In this document: piece after piece, positions 33,701 to 40,476 of the stretch
Layout of the letters: each line of letters opens with the position of its first letter
How positions within the stretch are numbered: position 1 is the first letter of the stretch
From: an uncultured Oscillospiraceae bacterium
GTDB lineage: Bacteria > Bacillota > Clostridia > Oscillospirales > Oscillospiraceae
NCBI GenBank assembly: GCA_947625285.1
Contig: CANQNS010000001.1
Span: 186,001 to 250,000, forward strand
DNA: 64,000 nt
Direction: 5' to 3'
Position numbers and translations under genes: made by a program
Notes under the pieces: model-generated
The model's database searches: none
Seen by the model: the letters and a program-made list of their open reading frames with translations, nothing else
What the model was told of the DNA's origin: nothing

Positions 33701-33735
33701 AAAACGCGCCGCGGACAGCTGCGGCGCATCTCTTT
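33701..33735. terminator. Terminator between HMA and XRE genes
   Basis: A GCGCCGC stem with an 8-base loop is followed by TCTCTTTATT on the plus strand and by a T-run on the minus strand. The two genes converge here. Confidence 0.75.
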
Positions 33736-33736
33736 A

Positions 33737-33976
33737 TTATGGCTCCAGGTCCTCCTCGTCAAAAAGCGGCGAGCGGAAAAATTCCTCCAGCCCGATCTCA
33801 AGGCCCTGGCAAAGCTCGTGGAGCACACGGAGCTTGACGGAATCATAGGCACAGTTGACGATGTTGCCGATGGTGGACTTGGGAACGCCGCTTTTCATGT
33901 AGAGCTGATACTGGGTCATATTTTTCTCCCGCAAAAGCTCCGTCAGCCGCCGGCTGACCGCCTGATTGAGCTGCAT
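33737..33976 (-). CDS. XRE-family transcriptional regulator
   Basis: The 79-residue protein is essentially a single Cro/C1-type helix-turn-helix (MTQYQLYMKSGVPKSTIGNIV) with a short acidic C-terminal tail. It stands alone in its own transcript, downstream of the feo operon and on the same strand. Its target is unknown. GGGGCGGTGATGGG precedes the start. Confidence 0.8.
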   Translation of the reverse strand: MQLNQAVSRRLTELLREKNMTQYQLYMKSGVPKSTIGNIVNCAYDSVKLRVLHELCQGLEIGLEEFFRSPLFDEEDLEP

Positions 33977-34094
33977 CCCATCACCGCCCCTGTAACTGTA
34001 CTGCCGTCATTATAGGAACGGCCCGGCAAAAATTAGTCCCTGTAGCTGGACCAATCAGGGTATTTACGATGTATATCTCGCAGGCGACGAAGAT

Positions 34095-34127
34095 TAAAAA
34101 AGAAGCGGTCATAAGGCCGCTTCTTTT
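34095..34127. terminator. Terminator of the feo operon
   Basis: A GAAGCGG stem with an 8-base loop has A6 upstream and TTTT downstream, so it works on both strands. It lies 69 bases beyond the stop of the Cys-rich FeoB-associated gene. Confidence 0.75.
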
Positions 34128-34195
34128 CTGTACATTGCCCGCGTTCCGCGGGCGGGGCAAAGTGGAGGTATATAAGGTGATGCGAGATGATGCTC

Positions 34196-34348
34196 TTAAC
34201 TGTGGCCGCCGTGCATGGAGCAGTGCGCACAGTCGCCGTTGCAGCCGTCTATGCTCCGGCCAGCCTTTACGTTCCGAACCATGGCGCGGATGGAGAAGTA
34301 CAGCACCGCCGCCACGGGCACGCAGATAACGATATCGATCAGTTGCAT
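34196..34348 (-). CDS. FeoB-associated Cys-rich membrane protein
   Basis: This 50-residue protein is missing from the ORF track. It starts at ATG 34348 behind AAAGGAGCC. One transmembrane segment (about residues 4-23) is followed by a basic stretch and a Cys/His cluster, CNGDCAHCSMHGGHS. This matches the small FeoB-associated Cys-rich family (PF12669-like) that follows feoB in many anaerobes. It is the last gene of the feo operon and probably binds iron at the membrane; that role is inference. Confidence 0.8.
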   Translation of the reverse strand: MQLIDIVICVPVAAVLYFSIRAMVRNVKAGRSIDGCNGDCAHCSMHGGHS

Positions 34349-34366
34349 GAGCTTGGCTCCTTTCCG

Positions 34367-34642
34367 CTATTTGAAAAAGCCTATGATAGCCCGGACCGCC
34401 AGGATCATAATGATTATCTGATGGCGAAACGCCGTAAGGCGTTGCGCCGAGCCGCTTTGCGGCTCAGCAAAACAGCGTAGCTGTTTTGCCAGATATTCAT
34501 TGCAATGAGCATCGCGCAAATGATCCAAGGATCATTTGCCACCAAACGTGTCGTTTGGCGGCGAAAACATTCGTTTTCGCCTTGCGATGATCATTATCAG
34601 CGCGGTCACGGCCAGCAGGATCACGGCGTCGGCGGCGTTCAT
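34367..34642 (-). pseudogene. Small membrane protein gene split by hairpin array B
   Basis: An ATG at 34642 overlaps the feoB stop (ATGA) and opens MNAADAVILLAVTALI, but the frame then enters hairpin array B and meets a stop after 36 codons. If the array plus one copy of a flanking ATTATC repeat (34419-34598, 180 bases) is removed, the frame runs on without a stop through MILAVRAIIGFFK to TAG at 34367. That gives a 31-residue single-span membrane protein. The place and size fit small feo accessory proteins. It is either an insertion-inactivated gene or now makes a truncated product. Confidence 0.7.
34413..34598. repeat. Hairpin array B inside a feo-operon gene, flanked by ATTATC repeats
   Basis: At least six perfect or near-perfect hairpins stand in a row: AACGCC-GTAA (34428-34443), GAGCCGC-TTT (34449-34465), GCAAAACAGC-GTA (34467-34489), GCAAATGATCC-AA (34516-34539), CCAAACG-TGT (34542-34558) and GGCGAAAAC-ATTC (34560-34581). 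The block is bounded by ATTATC at 34413-34418 and 34593-34598. It has no coding potential and interrupts the small gene behind feoB. Confidence 0.8.
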
Positions 34643-36801
34643 CAGGCGCAGGCTGCCGCCGTCGCCAGCTTCCGGGCCGGGTCAGGCCGGAATAGGAAGT
34701 ACGCCAGCGCCGCCGCCACGGCCAGGGCCGCCACGGTGCCCGCGCCGAAGGTCAGCTCCCCCAGCAGCACGCCGCCCAGCTGATAGACCATCAGCGTGAC
34801 GCCGTAGGCGAAGGCGTTCTGGAAGATCAGGGTGAAGGCCACCCACTTGCCGGAGTGCTGCTCCCGGGCCATGGCGGAGATAGCCGCCAGGCAGGGGGAG
34901 TCCAGCAGGTTGAACACCAGAAAGCTGAAGGCCGCCAGGTTGGAGCCGTTGAAGAAGGCGGCGAAGGCGGTGTGCATCTCGGAGGCGTATTCCTCGATCT
35001 CGCCCAGGCCGGACAGCACCCCCATGGTGGACACGATGCCCTCCTTGGCAACGAAGCCGGACAAGGAGGAGGCCACGGCCCGCCAGGTGCCGAAGCCCAG
35101 GGGCTTGAAGATCCAGGCAATGGCCCCGCCGATGGAGGCCAGCAGGCAGCTCTCGGTCTCCACCATGCCGAAATGGCCGTTCTCAAATCCGAAGGTCGCC
35201 AAAAACCACATGACCGCGCAGCAGACGAACAGGACGGTCCCCGCCTTCTTCAAGAACGCCCATACCCGCTCCCAGACGTGCAGCAGCACCGTCCCGGCGG
35301 TGGGCATGTGATAGGCCGGCAGCTCCATGACAAAGGGGGCCGGATCGCCGGCGAAGGCCTTTGTCTTTTTCAGGATGATGCAGGCCACGATGACGCAGCC
35401 GATGCCCATAAAGTACATGCAGGGGGCCATCCACCAGGCGCCGCCCATCAGGTAGCCGGCGATGGTGGCGATGACCGGCAGCTTTGCGCCGCAGGGGATC
35501 CAGGTGTTGGTCATCATGGTCATGCGGCGGTCCTTCTCGTTCTCGATGGTGCGGGTAGCCATGATGCCGGGCACGCCGCAGCCGGAGGAGATCAGGAAGG
35601 GGATGAAGCTCTTGCCGGACAGGCCGAACCGGCGGAAGATACGGTCCATGATGAAGGCCACACGGGCCATGTAGCCGCAGTCCTCCAGCAGAGACAGGAA
35701 CAGGAACACCAGGGCCATCTGGGGCGCGAAGCCGATGGGGGCCGCGATGCCGCCCAGGATGCCGTCTACCACCAGCGACACCACCCAGTCGGACGCGCCG
35801 ATGTTGGTAAGCAGGGTCTCCGCGCCGCCCTGTATCCACTGGCCGAACAGTACGTCGTTGGTCCAGTCGGTGACAACGGTGCCCACGGTAGTCACGGAGA
35901 TATAGTACACCAGGAACATGACCGCCACGAAGATGGGCAGGGCCAGCCACCGGTTGGTGACGATCCGGTCTATCTTGTCGGAGGGGGTGAGCTTGCCCTT
36001 GCTTTTGCGGGTGAAGCAGCGGTCGATGATGGAGGTTATGTAGTCATACCGCTGGGCGGTGATGATGGATTCCGCGTCGTCGTCCATCTCCCGCTCGCAG
36101 TCGCGGATGTCCTGTTCGATGTGGGCGGCGTCCGCCGGGTCCAGATGAAGCTGGGCCAGCACCTTCTCGTCCCGCTCGAAGAGCTTGATGGCGTACCACC
36201 GCTGCTGCTCCGGGGGCAGATGGTGGACGGCCACCTCCTCGATGTGGGCCAGGGCGTGCTCCACGCAGCCGGCGAACCGGTGCTGGGGCACGGTCCTGCG
36301 TCCGCTCTTCGCCAGGGCCACCGCCGCCTCGGCCGCCGCCTTGACGCCGTCGCCCTTCAGGGCGGAGATCTCCATGACCTGGCAGTCCAGCTCCTGGGCA
36401 AGCTGCCGGGCGTTGAGCCGGTCGCCGGACTTGTATACCACGTCCATCATGTTCACGGCCACCAGCACGGGGATGCCCAGCTCCACAAGCTGGGTAGTCA
36501 GGTACAGGTTCCGCTCCAGGTTGGTGCCGTCCACGATGTTCAGTATCACGTCGGGCCGCTCCTGGACCAGATAATTGCGGGCCACCACTTCCTCCAGCGT
36601 GTAAGGGGACAGGGAGTAGATGCCGGGCAGGTCCGTGATAGTCACGTCCTTGTGGTCCCGGAGCTTGCCCTCCTTCTTCTCCACGGTGACGCCGGGCCAG
36701 TTGCCCACGTATTGATTCGCGCCGGTGAGGGCGTTGAAAAGAGTCGTCTTGCCGCAGTTGGGGTTGCCGGCAAGGGCGACAGTGATCGGTCTTTCTGCCA
36801 T
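34642..36801 (-). CDS. feoB: Ferrous iron transporter FeoB
   Basis: FeoB imports Fe(II) across the membrane using an N-terminal GTPase. The 719-residue protein has G1 GNPNCGKTT, the switch I region PGVTVEKKEG, G3 DLPGIYSL and G4 NMMD, then a helical GDI-like linker and about ten transmembrane segments with two Gate domains. ATG 36801 follows AAAGGTGG; the track start at 36810 is a GTG inside that site. It lies behind two feoA genes and is followed by the split small gene and the Cys-rich protein. Confidence 0.96.
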   Translation of the reverse strand: MAERPITVALAGNPNCGKTTLFNALTGANQYVGNWPGVTVEKKEGKLRDHKDVTITDLPGIYSLSPYTLEEVVARNYLVQERPDVILNIVDGTNLERNLYLTTQLVELGIPVLVAVNMMDVVYKSGDRLNARQLAQELDCQVMEISALKGDGVKAAAEAAVALAKSGRRTVPQHRFAGCVEHALAHIEEVAVHHLPPEQQRWYAIKLFERDEKVLAQLHLDPADAAHIEQDIRDCEREMDDDAESIITAQRYDYITSIIDRCFTRKSKGKLTPSDKIDRIVTNRWLALPIFVAVMFLVYYISVTTVGTVVTDWTNDVLFGQWIQGGAETLLTNIGASDWVVSLVVDGILGGIAAPIGFAPQMALVFLFLSLLEDCGYMARVAFIMDRIFRRFGLSGKSFIPFLISSGCGVPGIMATRTIENEKDRRMTMMTNTWIPCGAKLPVIATIAGYLMGGAWWMAPCMYFMGIGCVIVACIILKKTKAFAGDPAPFVMELPAYHMPTAGTVLLHVWERVWAFLKKAGTVLFVCCAVMWFLATFGFENGHFGMVETESCLLASIGGAIAWIFKPLGFGTWRAVASSLSGFVAKEGIVSTMGVLSGLGEIEEYASEMHTAFAAFFNGSNLAAFSFLVFNLLDSPCLAAISAMAREQHSGKWVAFTLIFQNAFAYGVTLMVYQLGGVLLGELTFGAGTVAALAVAAALAYFLFRPDPARKLATAAACA

Positions 36802-36857
36802 ATTATCCACCTTTCATTTGACCTCGTTGCGTTCGCGCCCGGAGGCGCGGGGTTTGT

Positions 36858-37076
36858 TCAAGCGACTATTATCATCTCGCTGTCCGCTTTGCGCAGACTC
36901 AGCTCATAGCCCCGGACGGTGATCTCCACCGGGTCCCCCAGGGGGGCAACCCTGCGTACGAAGATGTCCTCGCCCTTGGTGATGCCCATGTCCATGATGC
37001 GCCGCTTCACCGCGCCGGTGCCCTCCAGCTTCAGGACCTTCACCGTCTGGCCCACCTTGGCCTCTCTTAAAGTCAT
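36858..37076 (-). CDS. feoA: Ferrous iron transport protein A
   Basis: The 72-residue SH3-like protein shows the FeoA pattern: VGQTVKVLKLEG, then KRRIMDMGITKGEDIFV and VEITVRGYELSLRKADSEMI. FeoA binds FeoB and supports iron import. It lies between a second feoA and feoB in the same operon, a duplication that is common in Clostridia. Confidence 0.9.
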   Translation of the reverse strand: MTLREAKVGQTVKVLKLEGTGAVKRRIMDMGITKGEDIFVRRVAPLGDPVEITVRGYELSLRKADSEMIIVA

Positions 37077-37117
37077 GTTCCTCCTCCTTTCTTTCCTTGT
37101 GCGATAACAGACTGCCG

Positions 37118-37327
37118 TCAGACGAATATCTTTTTAGCCATCTCCTCGCTGATGGCTACCCGGCTGTCCCGGACGCTGACGATCAGATTGCCGCCGATGT
37201 CGTTCACCACCGTCACGGGGCTGCCCACAACAAAGCCAAGACCCTCCAAAAACCGCCTGGTCTCCGGCTTGCCCCCGATGTGGGTGACAAGACTGCTGTC
37301 GCCCTTGTGCAGCATGGTGAGAAGCAT
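37118..37327 (-). CDS. FeoA-family protein, first of two
   Basis: The 69-residue protein starts at ATG 37327 behind AGGAATTCC; the longer track version is not supported. It has the SH3-like FeoA pattern (KPETRRFLEGLGFVVGSPVTVV and VSVRDSRVAISEEMA) but diverges from its neighbour. It is the first gene of the feo operon, directly downstream of the TTAG-N6-CTAA operators. Confidence 0.85.
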   Translation of the reverse strand: MLLTMLHKGDSSLVTHIGGKPETRRFLEGLGFVVGSPVTVVNDIGGNLIVSVRDSRVAISEEMAKKIFV

Positions 37328-37359
37328 GTGGAATTCCTCCCCTGACCGGCCCACACACA

Positions 37360-37448
37360 TTAGCAAAAACTAACCACCGGGCCGAATAATAGGTGTTAGC
37401 CATCGCTAACGCCTATGTTATTTTAGTCACAACTAACTCATTTGTCAA
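37360..37448 (-). promoter_or_regulatory. Iron-type promoter and triple operator of feoAB
   Basis: On the minus strand TTGACA (37443-37448) and TAAAAT (37420-37425) are 17 bases apart. Three TTAG-N6-CTAA sites lie at 37360-37373, 37396-37409 and 37423-37436; the middle one sits in a larger palindrome (ATAGGTGTTAGC with a near-complement) and the third covers the -10 region. The pattern resembles DtxR/IdeR-type boxes, whose arms also contain TTAG and CTAA six bases apart. Repression by an iron-sensing DtxR-family protein is the likely control. Confidence 0.75.
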
Positions 37449-37567
37449 CCCCAAAGGGCGATTTTTTATTTTTTCGGCATCTTTGCATGGATCTGACAAA
37501 TTTAGCCCGCCCAAAATGTGCGGACAGCCGAAACTGACCCCCGGGAGAGGGGGCTTGTCATCCAGCT

Positions 37568-37596
37568 TTTGACAAGCGGCGGCAGGTATGCTAATA
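37568..37596 (+). promoter_or_regulatory. Sigma-70 promoter
   Basis: TTGACA (37568-37573) and TAATAT (37591-37596) are 17 bases apart, upstream of the 83-residue gene. An 8 bp inverted repeat GCTTGTCA/TGACAAGC (37553-37576) covers the -35 box. Confidence 0.7.
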
Positions 37597-37664
37597 TAAG
37601 TATGCAGATGTCCGCCGCCGGCGGATACATATATCGTGGAATATCACTTCAGGAGATTTGATAC

Positions 37665-37916
37665 ATGCTGGAATTTCGTTTTGACACGCAGCTGCTCATC
37701 GAGGGGCACGATCTGGACGAGGACGCCATCCATGATTACATCACGGAGAACATCCCCGGTGACTGCCTGCTGGCGGTGGGCGACGAGGATCTGATCAAGA
37801 TCCATTTCCACACCAACGTGCCCTGGAAGGTGTTGGAGTATGCCTCCTCTCTGGGGGACATCTTCGACGTGGTAGTGGAGAACATGGAGCGCCAGGAGAA
37901 CGGCCTGCAGGGCTGA
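37665..37916 (+). CDS. Stand-alone DAK/FakA-type C-terminal domain protein
   Basis: The 83-residue protein resembles the middle or C-terminal segment of YloV/FakA (dihydroxyacetone-kinase-like) proteins: YITENIPGDCLLAVGDEDLIKIHFHTNVPWKVLEYA. In full-length proteins this region contacts a DegV-type fatty-acid-binding partner. Short stand-alone copies occur in Clostridia, and their role is unknown. It has its own promoter and a strong terminator. Confidence 0.65.
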   Translation: MLEFRFDTQLLIEGHDLDEDAIHDYITENIPGDCLLAVGDEDLIKIHFHTNVPWKVLEYASSLGDIFDVVVENMERQENGLQG

Positions 37917-37930
37917 AGGACTCCGGGCGC

Positions 37931-37974
37931 AAAAGACCCGCGGCGAGCGCACAGCTCACCGCGGGTCTTTTTTG
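37931..37974. terminator. Bidirectional terminator
   Basis: A long AAAAGACCCGCGG stem with its complement and an inner GAGC/GCTC extension ends in TTTTTT. It lies between the convergent DAK-like and XRE genes. Confidence 0.85.
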
Positions 37975-37979
37975 TGGGG

Positions 37980-38180
37980 TCATTTTCTTCCCAGTATCTC
38001 GTCTGCCGAAACGTGGTACAACTCACACAGCGCAATCAGGTGGCGCAAAGGCAGCTCGTTGGCGCCGCGCTCATACCGGGCGTACATCGTCTGCGACGTG
38101 CCCAAATACTCCGCCACCTGCTCTTGGGTCAGGTCATGGTCTTCCCGAAGCTCCCGGATGCGTTCCTGATAGCTCTTCAT
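37980..38180 (-). CDS. XRE-family transcriptional regulator
   Basis: The 66-residue protein is a single helix-turn-helix domain (LTQEQVAEYLGTSQTMYARYERG and LIALCELYHVSADEIL), typical of small C1-type repressors. It is divergent from the AT-richer lipoprotein gene, and two TAGTAAA-N4-TTTACTA palindromes lie in the shared upstream region. Autoregulation and control of the lipoprotein gene are likely. Confidence 0.85.
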   Translation of the reverse strand: MKSYQERIRELREDHDLTQEQVAEYLGTSQTMYARYERGANELPLRHLIALCELYHVSADEILGRK

Positions 38181-38212
38181 GACCTCACCCCCTCGATAGG
38201 GTGAGTATATCC

Positions 38213-38259
38213 TAGTAAAGAAGTTTACTATTGACTTTAGTAAATATATTTACTAAAAT
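38213..38259 (+). promoter_or_regulatory. Promoter with two XRE-type operators
   Basis: TTGACT (38231-38236) and TAAAAT (38254-38259) are 17 bases apart. Two copies of TAGTAAA-N4-TTTACTA lie at 38213-38230 and 38238-38255; the second sits in a perfect 22 bp palindrome (38236-38257) that covers the spacer and most of the -10 box. Confidence 0.75.
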
Positions 38260-38319
38260 GGATTTCAGCCCTTCGTGGGGCAAATGTCAAGATAATAATC
38301 AGAATCGGAGGGAAACAAC

Positions 38320-39213
38320 ATGAAAAAGTGGTTCGCCATCATCCTTATGCTCGCATTGTTCCTCGCATTTGCAGGATGCGGAGGAGAAGCGAGCGTGCAG
38401 GATGCACCGGCTGACGAGAAGGTGATCGGCAGTTCAGAAACAGAAGCGAATATGACCGCAGAGCCGAAAAAAGTAACGGATTACCCCAAAATCGAGGAAC
38501 TATCGTGGACATTTAGAAATACTGTTCGTTATGAGGAACCCGTGGCCGCATTTGATTATACGAATAACTCTGACTTTACAATTGTCAGATTGGACCTAAT
38601 ATTTAAAATGAAAGAAGGCGTTACGTCAGAGCAATTGCAATTCGTGGACCCCATATCGGATTCCTTGATCTCTGACGAGGAGATTGCCGACTTGGAGCCC
38701 TATGTATTGGACTGGATTGTATGCGACCCTGGGGAAACGGCAGAGAATGCTGTCTGCTACATGACATACAACGCAGAACCCACTAATGCTGAACAATGTG
38801 CTCTAATGGAACTGGATTACGCTGATATATATTTTATTGGAGCGGATGGCAAAGAGCATAGCGTATCTTACAGTGCCGAAAATGGCGGCTACAGTGTTTC
38901 TGATGCCGCTGAAGAGCTTTTTGTTTGGTCGGACAGCGATTATGCAGGAATGATTCCCAAGCCCGAAACGAGAATAGCTACCGTGGAACGTGACGACGAG
39001 GAATGTTTCTACGCAGAAGCCTATGATATATCTTATGACTACTATTTGACATATATCGAAGAATGCGAGCAGATGGGTTTTGCAAACGACTATCCGGATG
39101 ATACTACGTCTATTTCGTTTTCCGGGACGAATGCCGAGGGTGTGAACGTGGACCTCCGTTTTATTGACTATATGCAGTATATGGAGATTACAGTTGAAAG
39201 GACAGAAAGTTAG
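38320..39213 (+). CDS. Hypothetical lipoprotein
   Basis: The 297-residue protein has a lipoprotein signal peptide with lipobox AFAGC at about residue 20, then an acidic exported domain with no recognised motif. AT content and codon choice differ from the neighbours (many A/T-ending codons), which suggests recent transfer. The start follows GGAGGGAAACAAC. It is the first gene downstream of the XRE-regulated promoter and may form an accessory patch with the two small genes that follow. Confidence 0.7.
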   Translation: MKKWFAIILMLALFLAFAGCGGEASVQDAPADEKVIGSSETEANMTAEPKKVTDYPKIEELSWTFRNTVRYEEPVAAFDYTNNSDFTIVRLDLIFKMKEGVTSEQLQFVDPISDSLISDEEIADLEPYVLDWIVCDPGETAENAVCYMTYNAEPTNAEQCALMELDYADIYFIGADGKEHSVSYSAENGGYSVSDAAEELFVWSDSDYAGMIPKPETRIATVERDDEECFYAEAYDISYDYYLTYIEECEQMGFANDYPDDTTSISFSGTNAEGVNVDLRFIDYMQYMEITVERTES

Positions 39214-39304
39214 TTAAACTTACAACAGCCGTTGCAACCGAGAAAGAAGCCCTATATACGAATAATCATCGTGATCACAAGAACTATGAAGGGAGAGCAT
39301 AACG

Positions 39305-39511
39305 ATGCCCAAGTATAAAGTCATTTTTGATGGAGAAGAAGAGGACGAGGTTTTTGACACCAGAGAGGATGCCGAAGAGCACGCGCTCCAGCTTTGCGGT
39401 GACTGCGAGGCGGGAGCGGAAGTATTGCATTTATCCAACCCCGGCGACTATCCATACGACGAGAACACATATGAGTTCCCGGAATATGAGATAGTTGAAG
39501 TGGACGACTAG
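39305..39511 (+). CDS. Small acidic protein, unknown
   Basis: A 68-residue, very acidic protein begins MPKYKVIFDGEEEDEVF and contains two cysteines (LCGDCEAG). GAAGGGAGAGC precedes the start. It shares the AT-rich codon use of the lipoprotein gene and is probably in the same transcript. I do not recognise a family. Confidence 0.5.
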   Translation: MPKYKVIFDGEEEDEVFDTREDAEEHALQLCGDCEAGAEVLHLSNPGDYPYDENTYEFPEYEIVEVDD

Positions 39512-39550
39512 GATCCGAAATCTGCTAAAACTAAGAAAGAAAAGCAAAAA

Positions 39551-39754
39551 ATGTCGCTTGATGATTATGATCCGATAGATTACAAAGTCGTATGCTCAGT
39601 TGACGAAGACGTGAGTGTTTCCTGTCCTCGTTGCGGCTTTGAAGAGATTTTCTATCATAAGGGTGAGTATGTTTGCTTGAACTGTGAATGTACCCTTGAT
39701 GAACAAGAAATTATCGATTATTGCGGTACTGACATCTTTCCACTTGATATATAA
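39551..39754 (+). CDS. Small zinc-ribbon-like protein
   Basis: The 67-residue protein has two CxxC pairs, SCPRCGFEEI and VCLNCECTL, spaced as in a zinc ribbon. The ribosome-binding site is weak (AAGAAAAG). It follows the small acidic gene in the same AT-richer patch. The function is unknown and expression is uncertain. Confidence 0.5.
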   Translation: MSLDDYDPIDYKVVCSVDEDVSVSCPRCGFEEIFYHKGEYVCLNCECTLDEQEIIDYCGTDIFPLDI

Positions 39755-39888
39755 TGAAGAGCTTTTTCCGATGGTTGAACGATAGGCACCGAATAATTAC
39801 ACGATAGCATCTGTCCCTCTCTGCTCCATTCAGCGAAAATGGGCCTGGAAAAGAGGACCCACGCGAGGAATCACCCGGCCGAGAAAAG

Positions 39889-39916
39889 CAAAAATCCCGG
39901 AATACCGGGCCTTTTA
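39889..39916 (+). terminator. Probable terminator
   Basis: A CCCGG-AATA-CCGGG stem with A5 before it and CTTTT after it lies downstream of the AT-rich patch. Nothing coding is seen between 39755 and 39930. Confidence 0.5.
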
Positions 39917-39930
39917 GGCTCATACGCTAA

Positions 39931-40140
39931 GAAACGGTGACCGTATCACGGTCACCGTTTCTATTTGGTGGGGGAAGGTGGATTCGCCCGCCTGCGGGCG
40001 GGCCGGGTCGCGGGGAAAACGTGCCACCGGCACGTTTTCTAACGCCGCTCCCTTCTCATCCACCTTCCAAAACCCCATACCAAAGCGAAAGCACACCGCA
40101 GACGCGGTGTGCTTTCGCTTGGTGGGGGAAGGTGGATTCG
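39931..40140. repeat. Hairpin array C bounded by tRNA-Tyr 3'-end duplication
   Basis: Perfect hairpins stand in a row: GAAACGGTGACCGT with ATC loop (39931-39961, 14 bp), CGCCCGC-CT-GCGGGCG, GAAAACGTGCC-ACC-GGCACGTTTTC (11 bp) and AAGCGAAAGCACACCGC with AGAC loop (40083-40120, 17 bp). A 22-base sequence starting TTGGTGGGGGAAGG occurs at 39965-39986 and again at 40119-40140, where it is the tRNA-Tyr 3' end. An inverted partial copy (ATCCACCTTCC) lies near 40059-40069. The last hairpin may also be the tRNA terminator. Confidence 0.7.
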
Positions 40141-40204
40141 AACCACCGAAGGCATTGCCAGCAGATTTACAGTCTGTCCCCTTTGGCCACTCGGGAATTC
40201 CCCC
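40120..40204 (-). tRNA. tRNA-Tyr (GTA)
   Basis: The minus strand gives an 85-base tRNA with a GGGGGAA/TTCCCCC acceptor stem, the anticodon in CTGTAAATC, a long variable arm, the T-loop GGTTCGAATCC and an encoded CCA end. Its 3' 21 bases are duplicated at 39965-39986. Confidence 0.93.
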
Positions 40205-40239
40205 ATGTATTCACTTTTCGCGCCTGCTCAGCGAAGCGG

Positions 40240-40315
40240 TGGAGCTGGTAGACGGACTCGAACCCCCGACCTGCTGATTACAAATCAGCTGCTCTACCGA
40301 CTGAGCTATACCAGC
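40240..40315 (-). tRNA. tRNA-Thr (TGT)
   Basis: The minus strand gives a 76-base tRNA with a GCTGGTA/TACCAGC acceptor stem, the D-loop TAGCTCAGTCGGTAGAGC, the anticodon in TTTGTAA and an encoded CCA. It precedes tRNA-Tyr by 35 bases in the same transcript. Confidence 0.93.
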
Positions 40316-40476
40316 CAATCTTGCCAGCCGTTGAACTATACCATAAATCGGCCCGCTTGTCAACACCTTTACGGACAACAGCCCGCCCGATCCGCGTTTT
40401 CGACCCGCTTCGGCTCCGCCGCATAGGACGGCCCCGCCGGGGCATAGGATGCAAAAACGACATCGGGAGGGATCAC

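Noticed and set aside
34855-36909. 684-residue plus-strand ORF
   Set aside because: Antisense shadow of feoB.
30242-40120. CRISPR array as an explanation for the hairpin arrays
   Set aside because: There are no regularly spaced identical repeats; each hairpin has a different sequence and no cas genes are present.
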